Of a DNA stretch of 9,852 bases, positions 1 to 9,081 are shown piece by piece. Where the stretch lies: NCBI GenBank assembly GCA_015655035.1, contig JAATFS010000222.1, positions 1 to 9,852 on the forward strand, read 5' to 3'. Position 1 is the stretch's first letter, and every line of letters starts with the position of its first letter. Both the position numbers and the translations under genes were made by a program. The notes beneath the pieces are model-generated. The model saw only the letters and a program-made list of their open reading frames with translations. It was not told the origin of the DNA and did not search any database. This stretch comes from Lysobacterales bacterium. GTDB taxonomy: Bacteria; Pseudomonadota; Gammaproteobacteria; Xanthomonadales; Xanthomonadaceae.

Positions 1-171
1 CCGCCGCTCGACGTGGAAACGATCGCGGTCGCCGCAGTGGCCGATGATTTCTTCAGCCAGCATCTCGAATTGTGGCCAGAACTGTTCGCTATGCCGCAGG
101 TGTTCCAGCCATGGCGGCAACATGTCGGCCAAGTGATCGAGTTCCTTGTCCAGTTCGCCGCGTGTTCTCAT
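1..171 (-). CDS. Small hypothetical protein, translationally coupled to the glucan synthase (partial, N-terminal 57 aa)
   Basis: A frame opens at an ATG (171-169) that overlaps the stop codon of the glucan synthase as ATGA, and it stays open to the left edge, so the C-terminus is missing. The 57 visible residues begin MRTRGELDKELDHLADM. They include 13 Asp/Glu, 8 Arg/Lys and 5 His, two Trp (W21, W32) and one Cys (C46). The pattern looks mainly helical, with a Pro-Pro-Trp break at 19-21. No signal peptide or membrane segment is visible, so a cytosolic protein is likely. A GAGG sequence lies 8 bases before the ATG. The 4-base overlap plus this site imply translational coupling, and so a role connected with the synthase or a shared operon. 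I do not recognise the family and assign no function. The opposite-strand frame over the same bases is not supported by comparable signals. Confidence 0.72.
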   Translation of the reverse strand, partial: MRTRGELDKELDHLADMLPPWLEHLRHSEQFWPQFEMLAEEIIGHCGDRDRFHVERR

Positions 172-3100
172 ATCTTCGACCTCGGCCAATGCAATACGGC
201 CCTGTGGGATTTCCCATCGTCCTGTAGCCCGATACGCAATGCCGGCTGCGGTTGGTCGTCCAGCCACAGCGTTGCGTGCGAAAGCTCCGATTGCTCCACC
301 TCGATCACGTAATCGGTCCCTCCGTGGCGATAGCGCAGCTGGTAGCGCGTCCAGTCCGACGGAATGCAGGGTTTCAGCAGCAGTTCGCTGCCTTCGCGGT
401 ACAGGCCCAGCAATGATTCGGTCAACAGCCGGTACATCCAGCCTGCCGAACCGGTGTACCAGGTCCAGCCGCCGCGTCCTTGATGCGGGGCGACGGCATA
501 GACGTCGGCGGCCAGCACGTAGGGTTCAACCTTGTAGCGCCGCACTGCTTGGGCATCGCGCGCGTGATGCACGGGATTGATCATGCCGGCCAGTTCCCAT
601 GCGCGTTCGTTGTCGCCAAGTTCGGCGAATGCCATCGCCGCCCATACTGCCGCGTGGGTGTACTGCCCGCCGTTCTCGCGCACGCCGGGCACATAGCCAC
701 GGATGTAGCCTGGATCGTGCTCGATACGGTCGAACGGCGGATCCAGCAGCTGGATCACCCCGGTATCCGGTTTCACCAGGTAGCGGTACAGCGATTCCAT
801 CGCCTGGACGCCACGCGCGTCCCCCGCTACGCCGGAAAGCACCGACCAGCTCTGTGCGATCGAGTCGATGCGGCATTCGTCGCCACTGCGCGAGCCCAGC
901 GGCGTGCCGTCATCGAACCAGGCACGCCGATACCATTCGCCATCCCATCCATGCACCTGAAGATTTTTCTCGATCAGCTCGGCGCGCTCACGGCAGAAAT
1001 CGGCAAGTGCGCGATCAGGCTGCAAAGACGCGAGCGGCTCGAACCTACGCAGCGCGTCTACCAGGAAGAAACCGAGCCAGACGCTCTCCCCCCGCCCGCC
1101 CAGGCCTATCCGGTTCAGGCCATCGTTCCAGTCGCCGCTTCCGATCAAGGGCAGGCCATGTACGCCCAGAAGCTCGCACGCCCGGCGCAAACCCAGCGCG
1201 CAATGCTGGTACAAGGTAGCGGCGCTGCCGGCGTTGTGCGGAAGATCGTAATGCGATTCCTCATCGACATTGAGCGCGCGTCCATCGATGAAGCGCACCA
1301 TTTCACCGAGCACGCTGCGATCCCCGGTGAGTTCGACATACCGGCAGGTTGCCACTGGCAACCACAGGTAATCGTCCGAACATCGGGTGCGCACTCCCCT
1401 GCCCTGCGGCGGATGCCACCAGTGCAGCACGTCGCCTTGCATGAATTGCTGCGAAGCACTCAGCAATAGGTGTTTGCGTACCAATGCGGGCTGCGCGTGC
1501 ACCAACGCCATGCTGTCCTGCAGCTGGTCTCGGAACCCGAACGCGCCACCGGACTGGTAATAGCCGCTGCGCCCCAGGTAGCGGCACGCCAAGGTCTGGT
1601 ACAAGAGCCAGCCATTGGCCAGCAGATCCACTGCCGGGTCCGGGCTGCTGACCTGGACCACGCCCAGCGTCTGCCGCCAATAGTCGCGCACGGCCGCCAG
1701 CGCCTGCGTGGCGTGCTCGCTGCCGCGCGTCGCCTGAGCCAATACGAGCGCCTGCTCACCGCTCTGCGCCGCTCCCAACCGGAACACGGTTTCGGCGTAT
1801 CCCCCGGCATCGAGCGTGATCGGTACCTGCAATGCCGCGCAGGGATCGCCGCCGGTGGCCAGGTGTCCCGACAGCCGCTCGCGACGCAGCGCCAGTGGTG
1901 CCGCCGGATCGCCATTGCGGCCCAGAAACTCCCTGCGATCGTTAGTAAAGCCACGGGTGCTCGCGTCGACGTCGAAGAACGCCACCCGGCCCTCGAACTC
2001 GGTGTTATAGGGATTTCGTGCGGTGACGATGCCATCCTCTTCGCGCACCTCACTGACCACGTGCATCTGCGAGTGCCCGCGGGTATCGCCCAACACCCAT
2101 TCCACGTAACCGGTGGCGCTGAGCCGCCGTGTGCGCCCGGACTCGTTGCGCAGCAACAGGCGCATGTACTTGACCGGATGCACCAGGTCCACATACACCC
2201 ACAGCTCACTCGCTATTCCATCCTCGACGTGCTCGTACACGCTGTAGCCGAAGCCATGGCGGGTGCGATAGCTACCGCTGCCGCGACATGGCAGTGCCAT
2301 CGGCGACCAGACCTTCCCGCTGTCCTCGTCGCGCAGATAGAACGCCTCGCCTCCGCTATCGGTTACCGGATCGTTATGCCACGGGGTCAGGCGATACTCA
2401 TGTGCGTTCTCGAACCAGCTGTATCCGCATGCGCTCTCGCTGAGCACCGTGCCGAACTGCGCGTTGGCGATGACGTTGGACCATGGGGCTGGCGTGCACT
2501 CGCCTTCACCCTGGTCGATCACGTACTCCTGCCCGTCGGCGGTGAATCCTCCCGTGCCGTTGTCGAACATCAATGCGGTTGGCGAGACCTGCTCCTGCGC
2601 CGGATCGCTGGGCAGTGCTTGCGCGCCTTCGACCAGGATAGGCGCGGGCAACTCCAGCGCGGGCGTGGCCATTTGCATTGGATCCCGGTCCACCAATAGA
2701 CCCGGCAAGGCACGATCTGCCGGAAAGTGGCGATCCAGCTGCGTGGCGAGGGTGCCATGCTGGTCGTCGATGATCGCGCGGGCGACGGTCAGCAGCAGTA
2801 CCCGGTCCTCGTAGGAGATTTGCTCGGCCGGCCTGACGAAGATGCCGCCGGGGCGGTCCAGGACGTTGGCCTCTGGATCGACCGAGACCATGCCTAGGAT
2901 CTGGTCCTGCAATTGTTGGCGATAACCCGCCTGGCTTTCGTTCCATATCACCAGGTCTGCGCGCAATCCTTTCAGCCGCCAATAGGCATGGGCCTGCACC
3001 ATTTGCCGGACCAGCTCGATATTGCCGGTATCGGCAATGCGCAGTAGCACGATCGGCAGGTCGCCGGAAATGGCGTGGCCCCAAAGCCCGGACTGGCCAC

Positions 3101-6100
3101 GATGATTCTGCAACAGCACCTCCGGATCCGCCCGCAATACCGGGTTGGCGTACAGCACCAGACCCGCGAGGCGTTCGTAGAGCAAGGCGTCCGCCTGGGA
3201 TGCGTCGATCTGCCGGCGAACCACTTGGCTATGGGTCAGCGCCAGGTTGAACACGCGGTCGGCCAGCCGGCGGTCGCGATACTTGTCCACCAGCGTGGAA
3301 CATGCCTGGCGGTCGGCGCCGACGCCATAGACCATGTCGATCTGGGCACGCTGCTCCGGTGCCAGTTCGATGCGGCAACGGATCGCGACGATCGGATCAA
3401 GCACCGACCCCGCCGAGCCGGACAGCGCCTGCACCGAGACCATCGCCTGTGGCATGCGTGGCGTATTGCCGCGCCCCAGGAATTGCGCGCGATCGGTTTC
3501 GTAGGAAATAGCCGCGATATCGGCGTCATGCACCGCTACCAGGTGGAACATCCACGGCGCCACTTCATCGTGCGAACGCGCGCGTCGGGTGCATAACAAT
3601 GCCTGCTTGTCGGCAAGGATCTCGCTTTGCACGAATAGATTGCTGAAGGCCGGGTGCAATTCATCGGCCAAGGCCGGCGCCAGCACCACTTCGGCATAGG
3701 TGGTTATCTCGATCACGCGGCGGTGGCGCGAGCGGTTGGTGATCCTCAAGCGCCGCAGCTCGACATCGTCCTCCGCCGAGATCGCGATTTCCATGTGGCT
3801 GGAATAGCCGTACTTGCGGCCGCGGAATTCGGCCTTGGCATCGGAAAATATTGCTTCATAGCCCTCCATCGGCACGCAGGTAGGTTGATGGGTGGCCGAC
3901 CACACTTCACCGCTATCGACATCGCGCAGGTAGCAGAACGTCCCCCAATGGTCGCGCGTGGCGTCCTCGCGCCAGCGCGTGACCGCCATGTCGCGCTGCC
4001 GGCTGTAGCCACTGCCGGCACTGCTGAGCATGCCGTGATAACGGCCGTTGGACAGCAACTGGACCGCCGGAAGCGTTCTGTCTGGATCGGCAATGATGCG
4101 CAACTGTGTTTCCGTATCGGTCGCACCGCTCCGGCCCGCGTTGCTTTCCACCTCATGCGGATGGAATACGCCGCCGCGGGGTACGCGCTCCTGCAACAGC
4201 AGCAAGGTCGCCTGGAACTGCGCATCGGCCACGAAGCGCTGCTGCATCGGCTGTCCGCGCAGTAGATAGTCCAGCGACAACAGGGCCATGCCCTGGTGGT
4301 GCGACATGAACGATCGCACCAGCACATGCTCTTGCCCACGCGGAACCCGTGCCGGGGTGTAGTCGATGGCTTCGTACAGCCCGAAACGGCCCCCGAAACC
4401 CTGCTCCGACAACCGTTGCAGATTGCGACACGCGGCACCTGGCGCCACCATCAGCGCCATCGTGCTGGCGTAGGGCGCGACCACCAGGTCCTGCCCCAGC
4501 CCGCGCCGCAATCCAAGCCCCGGCACGCCGAACGCACGGTACTGGTAGTTCAAGCGCACATCGACGCTGTTGTAGCCGGATTCGGATATTCCCCACGGCA
4601 CGCCACTACGCTCGCCGTAAGCGATCTGCGCACTGACCACATGTTGCGCGGTGCGGTCCAACAAAGTGTCCGGGTAGCTCGGCATCACCAGTTGCGGCAT
4701 CAGATACTCGAACATCGAACCGCTCCACGATAGCAAGGCGGCCCCACCTTCCACTTCGGTCATCATCCGCCCCAGCGCGAACCAGCTCTCCTGCGGCAGC
4801 TGTCCCTGCGCGATGGCCACGAAGTTGCACAACCGCGCTTCGGAAGCGAGCAGGTCGTATTGACCCGCATCCAGCCGGCGCTCGTCCACGTTGTAGCCGA
4901 TCGAAAGCAGATGGCGGGCGCGGTCGTACAGAAAACCGAATTCCATCTGCGCGAACTGCCCGGCTTGATGCGCCAACTTCTCCAGCGACTGGATGCGCTC
5001 GCTGGCGCGCAAGCGCAGTGCCGGTTCGGCGCAGTCCTCACGCAGCTGTCGCAACGTGGGGATGGCTTCGGCAGTTGGAGCGACAAGCCCCGTAGTGGCG
5101 TCGCTTTTTACGGGCTGCCACTGGTGCAGCTCGGCAAGCGCCACCTGGCATGCCTGGGCCAATGCGCGTGCGGCGCCTGCGACAAGCGCATCGCTCGACG
5201 CCGCCGCTCGCACGATCGCCTCGGCCTGGATACAGGCATTGGCCAGGAAGGCCTCGATCCGATGCAGTGATCGAGATACGCCGCCGGCACGCAGTTCCGC
5301 CAGTGCCTGTGCCAGCGGATCGCAGGCCGACAGCACAGGCAGATCCGACGCGGCATCCTGCTGTAGCACGCCCAGCGTATCGGCCAGCCCCGAAAGCAGC
5401 GCATCCGCCACCACCGGCGCATCGATCAACCCGAGCAACCCCTGCCGAAGCGTCAGCAGATGGCCGGCGAGATTGCCGCTGTCCACGGTCGATACGTAGC
5501 GCGGCGGCAGGGGCAGCAAGGTCTGTGTGTCATACCAATTGTAGAAGTGGCCGCGATGCCGCGGCAGCGTCTCGAGAGTCGCCAGCGTCCGCCGGGTACG
5601 CTCGACCACCTCTCCCGACGGGATATACCCCAGGTCGTACGCAGCCAGATTGGCCAGCAATCCCAGGCCGATATTGGTCGGCGAAGTGCGGTGTGCGACC
5701 ACCACTGCCGGATATTCCTGCACATTGTCCGGCGGCAGCCAGTGGTCTTCTTCGCTGAAGTTGTATTCGAAGAATCCCCAGGTTCTTCTTGCCAATCGGC
5801 CCAGGAACGCCAACTGCGTGGGTGCCAGATGGGTACCCCGCCGCCGAGATGGATTTCCCAGCCATTCCATCAACAGCGGCGACACCGCCCAGGCCAGCAA
5901 TAGCGGCGAGGCTATCCACAAGGTGGCCTTGGCGACATGGCTCAGTGCAACGCCTACAGCCACGGCAAGCAAAGGAGCAATGGCCATCGCGCGCCACTCG
6001 GCATGCCGGCCATGCTGCAACGATCGCTCCACCTCGCTCGACGGATTCCACTGCAGCAGATGGCGGCGGCTGATGGCCATCCGCCACAGGGTTCGCGCAA

Positions 6101-8876
6101 TCGCCATCGCGCTGAAGCCTGCCGCGTGAGGGAGACAGGCGATGCTGACCAACGTACGCAGTAGCTGCCGCCCGCAGCCTGCGGCGACCTGTCGCAAATG
6201 CACCGACAGGGCCACGTCCGGTGGTGGCATCAGCGCTGCGTGCAATGCCGGCAACAGCACCGGCAACACCCAAAGGCCCAGCACCCAGAGCGTCCACCGC
6301 AGCGGTGTCGGCGACAGCATCCATCCCGCCACCAACAGCAACATGGCCGCAATCGGCACCACGCTACGGCGCAGGTTGTCGAGCAACTTGCCACGCGACA
6401 GCCAGGACAGGGGGTTGCGTTCGTAGCCGCCATCGGACAGCGGCACCGACCTCATCAACCAGGGCAACAGCTGCCAATCGCCCCGGATCCAACGGGCATG
6501 TCGCTTGGCTTCGGCCAGATAGCGCGTGGGATGACTTTCGAACAACGGCACGTCGCTGATCAGGCCGGATCGCGCATAGCAGCCTTCGAGCAGATCATGG
6601 CTGAGGATGCGATTGACGGGAAAGCGATCAGCCAGTACCTGTTCGAACGCATCGACATCGTAAATGCCCTTGCCGATGAACGAGCCTTCGGCAAACAGGT
6701 CCTGGTATACGTCCGAGATGGTGCGCGTATACGGATCTATTCCGGGCTCGCTGCCGAACATCGCGGTATAGCGCGACTCGGCCCCGCGACTCATGCTACT
6801 GCCTATGCTGGGCTGCAGGATGCCGTAGCCTCGCTCTATCCGGCGTTCGCCGGCATCCAGGCGCGGACGATTGAGCGGATGCGACATCGAGCCGACGAAT
6901 TTTCGTGCGGCGTCCCGTGGCAGCTGGGTATCGCTATCGAGCGTGATGACATAGCGGATGTTGCCGAGAATCTTGGTGTTGCCGCTGATCGCCTGGAAAT
7001 CGTTTGCGCAAGCATCGACCGACGGATCTTGGCGCAACAGTCGATTCAGCGCAGCCAGCTTGCCGCGTTTGCGTTCGTGCCCCATCCAGCAGCGTTCACC
7101 CTCGTTCCAGCGCCGTGGCCGATGAAACAGGAAGAAGCGCTCGCCCTGTTCCGGGGCGTAGCGCGCATTCAATCGTTCGATCTGCCCGAGCGCGTGCGCC
7201 AGCACGGGGGCATCTTCTGGCATCACCTCCTGCGTGGCGTCCGGGAAGTCGGTGAGTAGCGCGAAGTGCAGGTGGTCATCCCGATTGGCCAGGAAACGTA
7301 CCTCCAGCGCATCGCACAGCGCTTCGACCTCCGCCAGATTTCCGGTCATGCTGGGAATCACCACCAGCGTTCGGCAATCCGCAGGAATGCCATCGGACAA
7401 GTCCATTCGCGGCAGCGCGCGTGGTGGCACGATCAGCGTGGCTAGCCAGTTCACCAGCACGATGGCCAGTTCGCTGAAGGTGACAATCGCCAGTGCCCAC
7501 GATAGCCACAACAACACGCCATCAAACCCGGCACGCTGTGCCGGCAGCAACAGCGCCGCACTGAACAGCACAGTACACACGGCAATCGGAAGCAGGTACC
7601 ACGCCAGTGGCGTGCGCAGCGGCATACGCTTCATTTGTCGCGGCGTCTTCGGCGGCAGTGCCGATGCACCAATGTGCACGCGTGCCTGCGCAAGCCCTTC
7701 GTCGACCAGGTAGTAGCCAACGTGCGCACCTACCTCACCGGCATCGATCTGCTGCGCGAGCTCCAGCACCAACGCCGCCACCTTCACCTCGCCCAACGCG
7801 GAGCGGCGGGCGAGCCGCTCGATCACATGCCGATAGGCATCTCGGGTGGAAAAATCCATTCGCGCATAGATCCCGGCCGGATCCTGTCGCAGCAAGCGCT
7901 CCACCATGCTCATGGTTTCGACGAACTCACGCCAGTTCATCTGGTCCAGAAAGCGCAGGCTACCGATGCTGTTGCTGATGGACACCCGGTCGGCCGCCTG
8001 GCGCTGGCTTTCCGCCTGCACCAGTGCCTCGACGCTGTGCCCGGCTTCCGTCACCCATTGTTCGATCCAGGTAGTCGGCATCGACAACACCGTGCCACGT
8101 CCCTGCAATCCGCGTTTGAGCTCGGCCACGAACGCGCCCGACAGTGGCGGACTGGATCTCGCCATGTCGGCGACTACCAGCACCACTCCTTTCGGGCTGC
8201 TAGCAGCACTGCGATTGAGCCGGTTCGCCCAGTCGCCGGCCAGGCGATGATCCTCACCATCGCGAACCACCTGCATCGCCATGCGCCGCAGGTTATCGAT
8301 CAATGCCAACCGCAGCATGATCGGAAACGCCCACAGCTCGCCCAACGTCAAGGGGGTGATCGTCTGGTAAGCGGCGATGAAGCGACTGAGCGCAACCGCA
8401 TCGATGCGCCCGTCTCCGTGCGTGATGGCTTCCCTTGCCAGACCATAGACACGCGGCAACCCATCGGAGTGCCCGCCCTGTAGATGCGGGAGCTCGCGGC
8501 TGTAGCCATCGGGCAGATGCCGACGCGCCATCCGTATCTGCTCTTCCACCAGATAGAAATTATCCAGCAGCCATTCGCCTGCCGGGTTGATCCGCACCTC
8601 GTCTCGCAGCATCTGCATCAACACCGCGACCGCAGCGTTGAGCTCTCGCTCGTTGTCCTTCAATTGTTGCAGCAGCCCTGCCCCTGACGGCGCGCGGACA
8701 ACACGATGCATCGCTGCCAGCGCACGCCCGTGCGCTTCCATCTGCTCGGCGCCGAACAACGCTGCACGCAAGGGCTCCTGATCGCCCGGATCGAGCGCAT
8801 GCAGCCCGCGCTGCAGCCGCCATCGATGCAGTTGTCGCTTGAACCTTACGCTTACCGTCCTCCATTTGGGAGACAT
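168..8876 (-). CDS. ndvB: Cyclic beta-1,2-glucan synthase (NdvB/ChvB/Cgs family), complete, 2902 aa
   Basis: This inner-membrane enzyme builds beta-1,2-glucan from UDP-glucose, trims it and closes it into a ring. In related bacteria the product is periplasmic and serves osmoadaptation and host interaction. Seen in order: a soluble helical region to about 420; membrane helices near 425-447 and 452-483; a GT84 domain with D543, the DxD pair D647/D649, SHDLLEG (D761, E764) and R792-H-A-R-W796; four to six more hydrophobic segments at about 838-1006; a middle GH189 (glucoamylase-like) cyclisation domain from about 1032 to 1560, with candidate acids E1390, E1432 and E1502; a beta-sandwich plus helical region at about 1575-2090; and a GH94 phosphorylase module from about 2098 to the end. 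The last module carries FRDQLQD (D2450), GSGDWNDG (D2582, D2585), H2798 and the phosphate-site-like TGS at 2808-2810. The Brucella and Sinorhizobium proteins are about 2830 residues. The start is fixed by an in-frame TGA three codons upstream. Family assignment is secure; the catalytic acid in GH189 and the exact ring size are not deduced. Confidence 0.96.
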   Translation of the reverse strand: MSPKWRTVSVRFKRQLHRWRLQRGLHALDPGDQEPLRAALFGAEQMEAHGRALAAMHRVVRAPSGAGLLQQLKDNERELNAAVAVLMQMLRDEVRINPAGEWLLDNFYLVEEQIRMARRHLPDGYSRELPHLQGGHSDGLPRVYGLAREAITHGDGRIDAVALSRFIAAYQTITPLTLGELWAFPIMLRLALIDNLRRMAMQVVRDGEDHRLAGDWANRLNRSAASSPKGVVLVVADMARSSPPLSGAFVAELKRGLQGRGTVLSMPTTWIEQWVTEAGHSVEALVQAESQRQAADRVSISNSIGSLRFLDQMNWREFVETMSMVERLLRQDPAGIYARMDFSTRDAYRHVIERLARRSALGEVKVAALVLELAQQIDAGEVGAHVGYYLVDEGLAQARVHIGASALPPKTPRQMKRMPLRTPLAWYLLPIAVCTVLFSAALLLPAQRAGFDGVLLWLSWALAIVTFSELAIVLVNWLATLIVPPRALPRMDLSDGIPADCRTLVVIPSMTGNLAEVEALCDALEVRFLANRDDHLHFALLTDFPDATQEVMPEDAPVLAHALGQIERLNARYAPEQGERFFLFHRPRRWNEGERCWMGHERKRGKLAALNRLLRQDPSVDACANDFQAISGNTKILGNIRYVITLDSDTQLPRDAARKFVGSMSHPLNRPRLDAGERRIERGYGILQPSIGSSMSRGAESRYTAMFGSEPGIDPYTRTISDVYQDLFAEGSFIGKGIYDVDAFEQVLADRFPVNRILSHDLLEGCYARSGLISDVPLFESHPTRYLAEAKRHARWIRGDWQLLPWLMRSVPLSDGGYERNPLSWLSRGKLLDNLRRSVVPIAAMLLLVAGWMLSPTPLRWTLWVLGLWVLPVLLPALHAALMPPPDVALSVHLRQVAAGCGRQLLRTLVSIACLPHAAGFSAMAIARTLWRMAISRRHLLQWNPSSEVERSLQHGRHAEWRAMAIAPLLAVAVGVALSHVAKATLWIASPLLLAWAVSPLLMEWLGNPSRRRGTHLAPTQLAFLGRLARRTWGFFEYNFSEEDHWLPPDNVQEYPAVVVAHRTSPTNIGLGLLANLAAYDLGYIPSGEVVERTRRTLATLETLPRHRGHFYNWYDTQTLLPLPPRYVSTVDSGNLAGHLLTLRQGLLGLIDAPVVADALLSGLADTLGVLQQDAASDLPVLSACDPLAQALAELRAGGVSRSLHRIEAFLANACIQAEAIVRAAASSDALVAGAARALAQACQVALAELHQWQPVKSDATTGLVAPTAEAIPTLRQLREDCAEPALRLRASERIQSLEKLAHQAGQFAQMEFGFLYDRARHLLSIGYNVDERRLDAGQYDLLASEARLCNFVAIAQGQLPQESWFALGRMMTEVEGGAALLSWSGSMFEYLMPQLVMPSYPDTLLDRTAQHVVSAQIAYGERSGVPWGISESGYNSVDVRLNYQYRAFGVPGLGLRRGLGQDLVVAPYASTMALMVAPGAACRNLQRLSEQGFGGRFGLYEAIDYTPARVPRGQEHVLVRSFMSHHQGMALLSLDYLLRGQPMQQRFVADAQFQATLLLLQERVPRGGVFHPHEVESNAGRSGATDTETQLRIIADPDRTLPAVQLLSNGRYHGMLSSAGSGYSRQRDMAVTRWREDATRDHWGTFCYLRDVDSGEVWSATHQPTCVPMEGYEAIFSDAKAEFRGRKYGYSSHMEIAISAEDDVELRRLRITNRSRHRRVIEITTYAEVVLAPALADELHPAFSNLFVQSEILADKQALLCTRRARSHDEVAPWMFHLVAVHDADIAAISYETDRAQFLGRGNTPRMPQAMVSVQALSGSAGSVLDPIVAIRCRIELAPEQRAQIDMVYGVGADRQACSTLVDKYRDRRLADRVFNLALTHSQVVRRQIDASQADALLYERLAGLVLYANPVLRADPEVLLQNHRGQSGLWGHAISGDLPIVLLRIADTGNIELVRQMVQAHAYWRLKGLRADLVIWNESQAGYRQQLQDQILGMVSVDPEANVLDRPGGIFVRPAEQISYEDRVLLLTVARAIIDDQHGTLATQLDRHFPADRALPGLLVDRDPMQMATPALELPAPILVEGAQALPSDPAQEQVSPTALMFDNGTGGFTADGQEYVIDQGEGECTPAPWSNVIANAQFGTVLSESACGYSWFENAHEYRLTPWHNDPVTDSGGEAFYLRDEDSGKVWSPMALPCRGSGSYRTRHGFGYSVYEHVEDGIASELWVYVDLVHPVKYMRLLLRNESGRTRRLSATGYVEWVLGDTRGHSQMHVVSEVREEDGIVTARNPYNTEFEGRVAFFDVDASTRGFTNDRREFLGRNGDPAAPLALRRERLSGHLATGGDPCAALQVPITLDAGGYAETVFRLGAAQSGEQALVLAQATRGSEHATQALAAVRDYWRQTLGVVQVSSPDPAVDLLANGWLLYQTLACRYLGRSGYYQSGGAFGFRDQLQDSMALVHAQPALVRKHLLLSASQQFMQGDVLHWWHPPQGRGVRTRCSDDYLWLPVATCRYVELTGDRSVLGEMVRFIDGRALNVDEESHYDLPHNAGSAATLYQHCALGLRRACELLGVHGLPLIGSGDWNDGLNRIGLGGRGESVWLGFFLVDALRRFEPLASLQPDRALADFCRERAELIEKNLQVHGWDGEWYRRAWFDDGTPLGSRSGDECRIDSIAQSWSVLSGVAGDARGVQAMESLYRYLVKPDTGVIQLLDPPFDRIEHDPGYIRGYVPGVRENGGQYTHAAVWAAMAFAELGDNERAWELAGMINPVHHARDAQAVRRYKVEPYVLAADVYAVAPHQGRGGWTWYTGSAGWMYRLLTESLLGLYREGSELLLKPCIPSDWTRYQLRYRHGGTDYVIEVEQSELSHATLWLDDQPQPALRIGLQDDGKSHRAVLHWPRSKI
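180..183 (-). promoter_or_regulatory. Ribosome-binding site of the coupled small gene
   Basis: On the minus strand this reads GAGG, 8 bases before the ATG at 171-169. It lies inside the last codons of the glucan synthase gene. Together with the ATGA overlap it supports the chosen start of the downstream gene and coupled re-initiation by the same ribosomes. Confidence 0.6.
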
Positions 8877-8882
8877 GACAAA

Positions 8883-8887
8883 TCACC
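8883..8887 (-). promoter_or_regulatory. Probable ribosome-binding site of ndvB
   Basis: The minus strand reads GGTGA, 6 bases before the ATG at 8876-8874. This matches the 3' half of the anti-Shine-Dalgarno complement (AGGAGGTGA), with slightly short spacing. The in-frame TGA at 8885-8883 overlaps this site and closes the frame upstream. No in-frame ATG follows until about codon 46, so 8876 is the best start. Confidence 0.45.
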
Positions 8888-8935
8888 CATATGACCAAGG
8901 GGACACTTGCGACGATCATGCACTGCGGCTCCCCC

Positions 8936-8955
8936 GTACACGTGAAAGACTGTAC
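8936..8955. repeat. Inverted repeat GTACA-N10-TGTAC, operator-like
   Basis: Perfect 5-base arms (8936-8940 and 8951-8955) flank a 10-base spacer. The centre lies about 70 bases upstream of the ndvB start. The arm spacing of one helical turn resembles a dimeric regulator site, but arms this short can occur by chance and no known regulator is matched. Confidence 0.25.
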
Positions 8956-9010
8956 ACACGCAGAGGAAAAATCGCGCCCGTTGCAGGCGCCGCTGCATTC
9001 CACGGCTTCG

Positions 9011-9034
9011 GCATCGATGCATGCGGCGTGCATC
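9011..9034. repeat. Cluster of overlapping palindromes (GCATCGATGC and GATGCA-N7-TGCATC)
   Basis: Bases 9011-9020 form a perfect 10-base palindrome. Overlapping it, 9016-9021 and 9029-9034 form a perfect 6-base inverted repeat with a 7-base spacer. On the plus-strand RNA this could extend to an 8-pair stem with one G-U pair and a 3-base loop. On the minus strand, the direction of the neighbouring genes, the wobble becomes a C-A mismatch. No T-run follows, so it is not a standard intrinsic terminator. Confidence 0.3.
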
Positions 9035-9081
9035 AAAGGGAGAATCCAAATCTTCCATCACAGCAACTGGAAAGATCTTGT

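Noticed and set aside
480..2699. Two long plus-strand open frames (480-1469 and 1470-2699) opposite ndvB
   Set aside because: They lie wholly antisense to conserved, motif-bearing ndvB codons. Their products lack recognisable domains and are rich in His, Gln and Arg, as expected for the complement of GC-rich codons.
6198..7259. 353-codon plus-strand open frame opposite the GT84 region
   Set aside because: It is antisense to the catalytic GT84 motifs, begins with a His/Gln/Arg-rich low-complexity stretch, and matches no family I know.
8949..8954. TACAGT as a -10 box for ndvB
   Set aside because: It matches four of six consensus bases, but the hexamer 17 bases upstream is GC-rich and nothing like TTGACA.
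8560..9036. 158-codon minus-strand frame overlapping the ndvB N-terminus
   Set aside because: Over 300 of its bases are a shifted frame of ndvB, and its Cys- and Ala-rich product resembles no protein family.
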